In this document: positions 38,401-50,400 of the stretch, piece by piece | How the letters are laid out: each line of letters begins with the position of its first letter | How positions within the stretch are numbered: the first letter of the stretch is position 1 | Origin: Bugulina stolonifera | Taxonomy: Eukaryota > Bryozoa > Gymnolaemata > Cheilostomatida > Bugulidae | NCBI GenBank assembly: GCA_935421135.1 | Contig: OW285195.1 | Span: 6,982,701 to 7,046,700, forward strand | Direction: 5' to 3' | Length of the DNA stretch: 64,000 bases | The notes under the pieces: generated by a model | Database searches by the model: none | Told to the model about the DNA's origin: nothing | Seen by the model: only the letters and a program-made list of their open reading frames with translations | Position numbers and translations under genes: made by a program

Positions 38401-41400
38401 AGCCCGTTGATGTTGGCACAGACAATGCTACTTCTGATGCAAAAGGCAATAGTGTCGCTACAAAGAATGCTGCTGTCGATATAGAGGGCGCTGCTGTTGT
38501 CACAGAGACCACTGGTGTTAGCACAGAGAACTCTGAGATTGGTACAAAGAATGCTAGATTGGGCAGAAAAAATGCAGCTGTCGGTACAGAGAATGGTTCT
38601 CTCAGTACAAAGACTGTTACATTTGGTACAGAAACTGCTGCTGTTGGCACAGAGCTCGCTGATGTTGGCACAGACAATGCTACTGTTGGTACAGAGACCT
38701 CTAATGTTAATACAGAGACTAGTACTGTTGGTACAAAGACCGCTGGTGTTGGTACAGAGAATACTCCTGTTGATATAGAGATCGAGCGTTTTGGCACAGA
38801 AATGGACCTTGTTGATATAAAAAATGGTGATGATGGTGCAGTGCCTGTTGGTGTTGGAACAAAGAGTTCTGCTGTTAGGACAGAGCCCATTGGTGTTGTT
38901 ACAGAGTACTCCGGTGCTCGTACAAAGAACACTGTTGGGGGTACAGAAAATAGCAGTGTACGTACAGAGAATACTGGTGTGCATACAAAGAATGCTGTTC
39001 CTACAAATACCGCTGCTCTTAGTACAGAGAGCGCTGCTGTTGTTACAGAGAACACTGGTGTTGGTACAGAGAACTCTGGGATTGGTATGAAGAACGGCAC
39101 AGAAAATGCAGCTGTTAGTACGGAGAATGGTCCTCTCAGTACAAAGACTGCTGCATTTGGTACAGAGACTGCTGCTGTTGGCACAGAGCCCATTGATGTT
39201 GGCACAGACAATGCTACTGTTGGAATAAAAGACGCCAGTGTTAGTACAGAGACTGCCATTGCTGGTACAAAGACTGTTGCTGTTGGTGCAAAGGCCTCTG
39301 TTGTTAGTACAGAGAGCACTGCTGTCGGTATACAGACCGCTGCATTTGGCACAGAGACCGCTGCTATTGGTACAGAGAATGCTAGTGTTGGTACAGAGAC
39401 TGCCAATGTTGGTACAAAGACTTCTGCTGTTGGTACGGAGCCTGTTAGTGTTCTAGACAACACTATTGTTGGTACAGAGAATGCTGGTGTGGTTATAAAG
39501 AAAGCAGCTGTTGGGACAGAGAATGCTGGTGTTCGTACAGAGAATGCTGCTGTTAGTACAAAGACCACTGCTGTAGGTACAGAGAACACTGGTGTTGGTG
39601 CAGAGACTGCCACTGTTGGTACAAAGACTGCTACTGTTGGTGCGGAGCCCGTTGGTGTTGTTATAGACAATCCTACTGCTGGTACAAAGAACACTGGTGT
39701 TGGGGCAAGAGATGCTGCTGTTGTCACAGAGAGCACTGGTATTGGTGCAAAAACAACTGGTGCTGGTACAGAGACCGCTTCTGTTGGTACAAAGACCGCT
39801 GCTGTTAGTACAGACATCGCTGGTCTTGTTACAGAGAACACTGTTGTTGGTACAGAGAACCCTGGTATTGATGCGGACCAAGCTGGTGTAGACACGGAAA
39901 ATGTAACTGTTGGTGCAAAGAATGGTCTTGTTGGTACAGAGACAGCTGTTAGTACAGAAGAGGCTGGCTTTGATACAGAACTCATTGGTGTTGGCACAGA
40001 GAATACTGATGCTGGGTCATGGAATTCTTTACTTCAAAATCTCCTCTTTCACGCAGTGAAGCAGATATACAGTGCTAAGGATATTTATGATGTGAGTTCT
40101 ATCATTGTTCCCTCAAACTGCAGATTCTCAATATGGTGTGGTCGCGTTTTGACCTCAACAATTTCGTTTTTTTAGGCATGTAAGCTTTTAAAACTTATCG
40201 TGAAATTTCTCTTCCCTTATATTTATACATGCATGTTGTCTATACTTTACACCCTACAGTCATGTAGTGTACACCCTACACTAGCTAACATCTTCCCTAA
40301 AAGGATTCTGACCATTTCTGGTTCCTGTATTGTGTCGGTGTTACATAAGTGTTCCCTTTCCATGTACACATAGTAAAACATGTGATGCTAGCCATAATAA
40401 TCTATCACCCCTAGAATGTTACATCACTAATAAAATTACAACCTGTTTAGCAGTATGCACCCTAGAAGCATATTCATATCTAGTAGTTCCTTGTTTCCAG
40501 TCCGGGTGTGCGGTGTTTACTGATTATAATATGAAAATTAAAGTTTCTATTAGTTATCTCAAGGCTATCTCAATTATTTTCACTTCAGTGCTTTATTTCA
40601 TCAAGACTGTTACATGGACAAGAATGTATGTACGGTGCAGAGCACTGTACACAACAGACTAAGTTGGGAAAATTGGGTTTGCGGTTGGCTAAAATAAAAC
40701 CAGGAAGACAGTCTTCCATGCTACAGCTTTGGCAAAACACAAAAGTTATCTCATCAATATATAACTGTACTCGTACAAACACATGTTTGTCTGTTATCGT
40801 TTCAGAAGCTAGTTAGTACACAGCCAAAAATCCAGCCATGGAATTCTCTCCTCCAGAAGGTTATTTCCCTTGCAAAAAACAAACGAGACAGGGTAAGACA
40901 TAATTATGTGTATGAAGTCTCTACCATTGATTCAATCTAGTTTTTAAAGTTGTTGTGACACTTATGAATCGTAGTACATAATACATACTACACAACGCAA
41001 CATATATTGTAACACATACATTGTAGCATGTGACGTGTAACCCACAACACAAAACACATCCATTTACATACACAACTACATAGTACGTGAAGCATAACGC
41101 AATAATAATGCCCTGAACTTTGTGGAATGCAGTAACAATTACTGCATTAGAACAAACACTATCTCATCGATATCTAGCCGTTGTACAAACACACCTGTCT
41201 GTTATTGTTACAGAAGCTAGTTGCTTTTGCTGCTACTGACTTCTCTAGCAAAGGAATAGAAAGCCTGGACAAAGTAAGTAATTTTAGGGGTTAAATTGTC
41301 TGGTTTGATAGCTTTGTCTAAGCAAATAAAAAGTTGAAATACTGTTCATGGACATTCTGTTAACCATGTGTGCAATGCAGTGGTTACAAAACAAGAATTA

Positions 41401-44400
41401 CATTAAATATTTAGCACAAAAATGTGGCATGTTCAAGTTTTGAGATTAAAGGGGTTATGACATGTGGTTTATGTCTATGTTCAAAGCAGCATCTCTTACT
41501 TAGGTTTATTGATATTTGTGCTACTATAAGCAAAGTTGTGTTCTCTTGCCCATGCTTGACCCACTAGCACTATTGAATGCTGATTCAAACGCAACTTTGT
41601 TATGAAAACGCAACTGCGTGCTTTATGTCATATAGAGAAAATTGTTGAATTCAAGCTGTTTGCATAGAAAGAGTACAGTAGTGAACAACTGATTTTACAG
41701 GATTTACTAATATAGCAGTAGGATAACTTGTGCAAGTTTTTGAATTTTTCTGGGCTTTACTTTTGCTGGCAATAATTAGCTGCCTTTATTGGTAGGTCCG
41801 GTGTTTCATCTGGCCACACTGTATACAGCGGCTATCATTGCGTTATTCTACATGCCTATACATTGCGTTGTGGTTTAGTTGTTCTAAATATAGCCCGGAA
41901 GCCGCAAGCATAAGATAACTAATAGTACTAGAATAGTAAATATCTAGGCACTCAATATATTGTGCCACTAGATAGCTGAGTGCGTCTTAATGCTACCTGA
42001 AAACACGTGGCATAACCCCTTTAATGTATGCTGTAGAAAGAATAATTAGTTTAGAACTGCAAACATTGCGGATTTTGAATTAGAATATCCCTCCTTAATT
42101 GAATGACACTTAGTTTGTGATTCTTTAAGTATCCGTTTATCAATGCTAGCCACATTATATTGGCCTGCCACAACATTTTTGTCTGAGAGGTGCTACATTC
42201 AACAAGCACCTACTAGAGGTGCTACATCCAACAAGCACGTACTAGAGGGATTATATCCTACAAGCACCTTGCCAAGGGGTCATATTAGTGCTGGGCAGTT
42301 TTGATTTGCATGTGCACTCATTCAGCTTTTTGCTAATTTTTCCAAAAAACTGAATGATACCGAAGTTGTCTCTTACTCCTGGGTTTAATTCAGTTTTTAA
42401 ATTGAAAAAAAGCACCAAATCGAACTGAAAACTGAATACTGAATGTTGGGAGTTGTCAAAATTTGCTTAGTAAACTGTAATGGCGGCCATTTTTGATTTT
42501 CTCTAATTTAATTATTAAATGCTAATTAATTAATTTGAAGTATTTAATTTTGCACATGTTTTGCATGTTTTCGGGCATATTTTGTTTTGGGGTCAACCCA
42601 TGTTAGGTCGGGCCACGGCCTTCCAGCCTCCATCTTGCAAGTTCCAGACGATGCTATGTCGTCGTTTTACTGGAACCTGTTTTTGGAAGTTCAAAGCTAT
42701 ATAAAGCAAATGTTTTATACTGCTACTGTCGCAGTTGATGCTTGGATCGCAATAAAAACACATCTATACTACTTAAACGGAGTCTTTTCTCGTAGCTACT
42801 GTAAGGTTAGTTTCAGCAGATGCAGTCTTTCGACCTCGATGACCAAAAACCTACTAAAACTGAGCATACTCCTTCTCTAGTGTAGCACATAGGCATTGAC
42901 TCCGGACCACGTGGGTCGTCTTGGTTAACTTTATAATCACAAGTACCTGTCGATCTTTCATGTAATGCAGAAGGCCTAGCACCACTCATAGGCTCTTCAC
43001 TTGTGATAATGGGTCATCACTCAACCTCACATACACGAAAGGCATTATATGTACATTGTACATTGATGGCAGCGGTGGGATTTCAAAGTCGAAATCTTAC
43101 AGTTCACAAAGCAGAATGAACGTGATCTCGGACTTCGATCCTCCCACACTTCAAGACTTCACCAATAACAGACTCAGATCTGAGAACCTTATTTGCGAGA
43201 AGACAACAAGCTAAACATGCCTTTTATTCTCGTGGTTCTGTGGATGTAGCCCGTGCCTATGTTGGCTCTTCATCTACAGGACCAACCACGAACCCAGAAC
43301 AGATCAGACTGATACAGACTGCATGTATCTCATCTTCCCAGACATAAAAAGTCAAGCCTCGCATCTGAGCTATGGCAAATGATATAGAGAGGCTAGTAGA
43401 GGTACTTGGAAAGTATCTGGTCAATGCTCAACCTCCTCCACCTCAATCTTTCAAGACTCCTCAATTCGACAGGCAAGGAGATGTCGAATTCTTCATTGAA
43501 CAATTTCTACCAGTAGCCGAAGCTTATGATTGGAACCTGGCATCCATATACCTCCATCTTAGAAAAGCTCTCAAAGGTTAAAGCTCAAGAATGCGAACGA
43601 CCTGACACTACGGTAGAGATATTCTAAGCTCTACATACCCATTTTAGACTGACAGCCAAAGAGGCCCAGTTGCAACTTGAATAACTTAAACAAGGAGCCG
43701 GACTGTTCATCTAAGAGCACGCTATACTAGTGAAAAGATTGGTACATGTAGCTTATCAGGAACTGCCCAAAGCGAACCGCAGGGCATTGGCTGTAGGAAA
43801 CTTCAGCAACTCGCTTGAGGACGGACAATTGCGGAGGCATCTGCTGGCCATTAATCTTGCTCGTCAAGGGAGCCTCCCAAGGAAGTAAAACATATAGATT
43901 TACGGCTATCACAGAAACCGAACCGGAGCAGTACCAAGTAGATACAGTGGACACAGACATGGCCTGGATAATGACCTGAAAGAGGTGATCCAGATACTCA
44001 GACAAGAAGTCAGGAAACTTCTGCGGACTCATGCAGACCCCTAGAACACCAGGAAGCAAGGACAAGTTCACCTAGGTGGGCCAGCAAGACGCCAGGCTAG
44101 TAATCTCTGAGTACCCATAGGAAAAATCCTACCCCAGCTCCAGAGCCAGAAAAACCCACACCGGGAAATGGCTCAAGCTTGCGGCAATGGAGGCATACAC
44201 TCGGGCCAATCAGACACCTCTTTTTTCTAACATACATGTCGTAGAAGGATGTCTGGAAGACACCATCGGCAAGCACAGAAACAGTGACACCAGTGATTTA
44301 CAGAAAGCCCCATGTACCTAGCATGTACCTGCGAGGGTGACTGTGTGACCAAGAAATAAAACTACTCTTGGACCCCGGCTGTACGACCAACCTGATATCT

Positions 44401-47400
44401 CCCTAAACACTACTGAAAGTTCAGCAACCCAACCTAGAGGTGCTACCAATACACCTGCTATATGGTAAGATGGCTGAGGGGACAATACTACTGCAGCACT
44501 CAACATTGATGACCCTGTAGAGTCGGCTACGATCGAGAAAGTTCTCTTAATTCTATCTTGTGACAGCGATTCCAATTCTGTATTCAATGTTTCTCTTGCA
44601 GAAACTCCACTCTTAGAAGCTGTAGTGTTACAGTGCCAACTCTGTTGGATCTCTCCACAGACAGTCGATAACATACGTTGGACAGCCCGAGGCAAGGAGC
44701 AGGACTCTTATTGCAAACCATGTCAGTTGGAAGGAATCAATAATAGAACCACATAGGGACTCATGTGAGGCAGCATTTCACAAGGTTCTTTTGATCTTGT
44801 GGGGTCCATATTAGGGACGCAGTCACAGTTTACAGACATCAACGCAAAGCAACCCATGACAGCTTCCGATGTAAAGTGGATCCCCACATGTTCTGGCACT
44901 TTCTTCGAGCGATGAAACTCGATAGGTGAGTGGCCTACCTTACCTGCATTCCAGCTGACATCAGACCTTAAACTCTTCACACCGACGTCCTGATGAGGAG
45001 AAGCTAGAGCAGCAGTAGAACGCCTGACACTACCTTCAGCCCCACCTCCAGTTCCGCCTCCAGCACCGCCTCCAGCACCGCCTCCAGTCCCGCCTCCAAC
45101 TCCAAAGAAGGCACCCTCTAAACACAAGTCACCATGGCAGCGACTTGGGAGTCCCAAATGGACTCGATACACAGATCCTCATGTACATGTAGCTTCTAAC
45201 AAAGGCAGTTGCCGTTGGCTCCAAAATAAATTTTTTTTATTTGAGTTTCTATCTTTGTAATGCAAGACATATTACAAAATAAAATAGGTGGGTATGTAGG
45301 ATATATTATTCAGTAACTCGAGCTTTCATTGGCAGCTCAAAACTAGATAATTACTCAATAACTCGAGTTACACAAGAAAATAATTGAATTGTAACTTGAG
45401 TTTCGAAAATAAAACTTGCAACAGTTTATCTCTGCAATACTATTTTATTGTAGTACGGTGTATATTATTGTATACTGTAGTCTAAGTACACTGCGTCGCC
45501 ATACAATTACAGTGTATTACTGTATCACAGTGATGCCGTTACATAGTAGAGTTATGACACTGGTATACTATATTGCTGTGAGAAAAACCATACTTTTGTT
45601 ACTATTATGGCATTGATGTTACAAAATGATATTAGTAATGACTTGAGGTACATGTAAGTACTGTAAAAAATTGCTATATATCACAAAAGAATGGGTTATG
45701 ACACTAAATGACTTAATCTATTTTTACAGAAGATTTTTAGCAAACAAACACCACATAATGTAATTTTCCTTTATTATTCAGGAAACAACAACAGTGAACA
45801 CCCAACTTACAAATGTAAGTAAAGACTGATACTATGCTTTATAATAGTCAGGGTACTCTGGCGCCAAACGATGCTGATAGCCTCTTTTGCTGTAACAACT
45901 GTTATTGTCCAAACTAACAGAGCTTAGCATGGCAGGGCACCTGTCGGCTTAGCATGGCAGTGCACCTGTCGGCTTAGCAAGGCAGGGCACCTGTTGGCTT
46001 AGCATGCAGGGCACCTGTCGGCTTAGCATGGCAAGGGCACCTGTCGGCTTAGCATGGCAGGGCACCTGTCGGCTTAGCATGGCAGGGCATCTGTCGAATG
46101 GACCTAACAACCAAGTCACTGACTAGTTTGATTATTTTATTTTTAGATCTTTCAAGGGAAAAATGGTCTTATTTATATTATCATCATCTCCTTATTTGGT
46201 GCCCTTCTAGCGGTTGCTGTGACAGTGGTCATACTGTTGGCGGTCAGGCCAAACTGCGCAAATAGTTGGTATGTAAATTAACATTTCAAGTGCAAGATCA
46301 CGTATGTTGCTTAGTATATACAACAAGTACATTCTATTTTGTACATCTCAAGAATTGTTTGATCTATTATCTTGCCAAAATTAATTGTTTCGTATACAAA
46401 TGTACATGAGCAAAATACATCTCAAAGCTCATATGCCTCCCGCCGACTTTGCTTGTCTATTGAACAGTGCGGCCAAGTTGTTGCATCTACTGTACACTGG
46501 GTTTCCTTCGCAGAATTTTAATTTAACGTTTTAACGAGTGGATCGAACTGTTAAAATATAATTCCTATTACTAAGCTATTCAGTGTTGTTTTCATTAGCT
46601 GTAGCAACACTGTCAATGATAATATTATCATTGACACTACTAGTAAAATATAACCACAGTTTATTACACTGATTAGTTTTCGTGTGAAACCCTACTGATC
46701 TGATAGTGTAATGAGTAGAGTGCTCGACTATTAATTAGTCCAATGGATATGAGTTAGAATCGCTCTAGAGGACTGACTTTTTAATTTGTTGGCTACTATT
46801 AGATTAGCTATACAACATGATTGTATAATACTAATCTCATCTGTAGCTGTAAGATAGAATTACTGCAAGTACAATTCTATATTCAACTATAAGACAATAA
46901 AAATGGAGAAATATACTACTTATGAGCCAGAACATTTGTTTAAAATTGTAGTCTTGCCTTACCTGTACCTTACCACATTTTACCACAACCCTGTGCCTTT
47001 GTGGTCGTTAAATTAAAATAGATTTTCGGTGAGGTTCGTTAAATTAAAATCGCGTTATGCCCTTCTCAAGCCCACTTTTACCAAAATCATTATCTTTTAT
47101 ACGTGTTCTATATACAATGTATCTATCCAGCGTACAGTATGTTTTCTATTTATGCTGCAAGCTTAGTCAACAATGTACATTATGTATATTGTATGAGTAG
47201 TATAATTAGTGCAGATCTGCTCTGCTTTGACATGATTGTACCAATGTGCATTTTTATATCCACAGGATAGGATGTGGATCATCTGACCCAGACATAGAAG
47301 CGGGCAAAAAGATGAGGAACCTCAATATGGAGTAAGTACATTGTACATGTACATTGTACATAGTATATGGAGTATGTACATGTACATGTACATTGTACAT

Positions 47401-50400
47401 AATATATGGAGTATGTACATGTACATGTACATTGTACATAATATATGGAGTATGTACATGTACATGTAATGTACATTGTACATAATATATGGAGTATGTA
47501 CATGTACATGTAGATAATATAATATGGAGTATGTACATGTACATGTAGATAATATAATATGGTGTAAGTACATGTACATGTAGATAATATAATATGGAGT
47601 ATGTACTTGTAGATGTAGATAATATAATATGGAGTATGTACATGTACATTGTACATAATATATGGAGTATGTACATGTACATGTAGATAATATAATATGG
47701 TGTAAGTACATGTACATGTAGGTAATATAATATGGTGTAAGTACTTGTACATGATGTATGTCATACTATAAATCATATACATCTACGGCATATTCACTGC
47801 AGCCATACTTGGACCCTGGATCCATATACTTACAGCACATTTATAGACATACTAACAAACATTTCCAGTACAGTTACAGCGCATGCAGTACACTTACAGT
47901 ATACCTACAGCATACTTACAGTATACCTACAGCATACTTACAGTATACCTACAGCATACTTACAGTATACAGTATACTGTAAGTATACTGTAAGTATTAC
48001 TTACAGCATACACATTACACTGACAGCATACTTACAGCATACTTACAATATACCTTCAGTGTACGGTACAGTTACAGTACAGTTGCACATACACTATAGG
48101 GTATAATTACAGCAGACCTAAATATGCATAAATAGCAAATTTGCATACTGCTACAACAATAATGATAATACTTACATCTATCCCTTGCAGGCGTATCAGT
48201 TCTAAAGGAGTAGTGAGTGGTACTCTCTTGAAGCCTTCAGAGAAGTAAGTGCTAGAGAGTACTGTATATCTACTACTACATGACTAGTACTGGATAGTAA
48301 ATATACTACTACATGACTAGTAATAGATAGTATATACACCACTACATGACTAGTACTAGATAGTATATACACTACTACATAACTGGTACTAGATAGTATA
48401 TACACTACTACATAACTGGTACTAGATAGTATATACACTACTACACAACTGGTACTAGATAGTATATACACTACTACATAACTGGTACTAGATAGTATAT
48501 ACACTACTACATAACTGGTACTAGATAGTATATACACTACTACATGACTAGTACTAGATAGTATATACACTACTACATAACTAATACTCGATAGTATATA
48601 CACTACTACATAACTGGTACTAGATAGTATATACACTACTACATAACTAGTACTAGATAGTATATACACTACTACATAACTGGTACTAGATAGTAAATAC
48701 ACTACTACATGACGAAAACTGCTTTGTCTATTTCTTCCATCTCTTAGCAGCAAATCGGCAATATCCTTGTTTGCGCTTTAGTCTGCAAATCTTCAAAAGC
48801 TCTTGATATTGCAAATTTCCAAATCTAATTAATAACAACGGGATATTTTTGTTGACAGTAAGCAATTGGAACAGAGTCATGTAGTTTGATTATGGTTTCA
48901 GTGATATGTCATCTTTTGTGCATCTGTAGAATATGGAGATGTATGAGTGTAGCATATATCCAGATTCTCTTTTATACAGATCGCTGTCAAAGGGAATTGT
49001 GGGCCCTGTGAGCTCCAGAATAACTCCTGACATCCGAAAGGAGATGGAGCGGTAGGTGTTTAATATAATATGGTATAAGATAATACAGTGCAGTGCAGCG
49101 CAGCGCAGTGCAGTGTTAATATAGTGTAATAAAACATAATAACAAGTAATAAAATGTAATAATAACACAATAAAGTTTTGCGTAATGATCCACAGTATAA
49201 GTATGGATATATTTTTACATAAATTTTAATAATGGACATTTGTTTTCAATGAGTGATTGGCCGACTGCTGGCATTAGCATTGACACAAGTCACGCGTCTG
49301 AGTTAGTTTATACAAGATAAGTGTGAAACATGAATATGTATGGGTACAGTCTACACAGATAACACAACTATTACAGCACTATACAATGACTGTCAGGTAC
49401 TGCCTGAGCAAGTAAATATAAAATGAATTGAACCTTGAACATGCATAGTATTGTAATGGTACAGGACATTTGTATACGACTCCAGCTACCGGACAAAGAC
49501 CTACAGCACCCTAAGTGCCTAGTAGTTGTCACAGCGCTACTCAGCTGACACTCAAACTCTCATAATTAGTTGCTCGTATACCCACATACAATTGTATTGC
49601 ATGTTAAACCATTTAATTACTGTCTATATACGTGTATTCATGTGTTTATACCCATTACATACTGATGTGCATTCATGTATGATTATTACTAAGTCTTTTA
49701 TGCCTTTTATACCCATGTACAGAGGCCCGACCTCTCAGAATCCATTGATATTCATTTTGTACATGAATTGGACCATTATAAGCAACTTTTGTATAACTTG
49801 ACCTATTTTGGGTCGGCCGTCGGGCTTCCGGCGGCCATCTTGTTGCGCAACTTCCGGACGACCACACGTCGTCTTTTCCCGACACTACGTTGGCCGGAAG
49901 TCCTTATACTATATAAAGGGCACTGTTTTACTGTTCATTGTCTCAGTCTTCACTTGGCTTTCAATAAAGACACATCTATACTTGATACAGAGACTTTCAC
50001 TTCCTTTTGTCAGGTCATTCGCTTAGTGAACCGCCTACTAGGTCGGATCACTCTCTTTCAACGTATAGTCTGAAGGTCAGACTTGGGACCAGATGGGTCG
50101 TCTCTGGTAGTTATTGGGCTACTGAGACCGCTCGATCTTTCATGTAATGCGAAGTCCTATTACCACTCATAGGCACTTCATTTCTGGGTCGATAGTCGTC
50201 CAAGGACGACCGCACCAAATCACAGAAACTATTACAGTAATAATAGTTTACAGAGCACAGCTAGTATTGCATGCTTGATTGAACACACGCCTAGGATGGT
50301 GGCGTGAGTGCCTATAGCCGCCCCTGCCTCGATCACTATAGTGAATGAATGTATTCAATATGCCATGAAGTTCAACAATCTTTCTTATCTGTTCCAGCCG

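Noticed and set aside
34860..39997. Long antisense ORFs (up to about 550 codons) opposite the heptad repeat
   Set aside because: The 21-bp unit has no stop in several frames on both strands, so these follow automatically. Only the sense frame links in phase to flanking exons, a signal peptide and a membrane helix.
44723..45172. Antisense Gly-rich 149-codon ORF
   Set aside because: Opposite a Pro-rich repeat of the decayed retroelement; no support as a gene.
47254..47782. Three overlapping antisense ORFs rich in His, Tyr, Thr and Cys
   Set aside because: All come from the TACATGTA minisatellite in a gene F intron.
48202..48753. Antisense 183-codon ORF with an 11-residue repeat
   Set aside because: It is a translation of the 33-bp intronic minisatellite.
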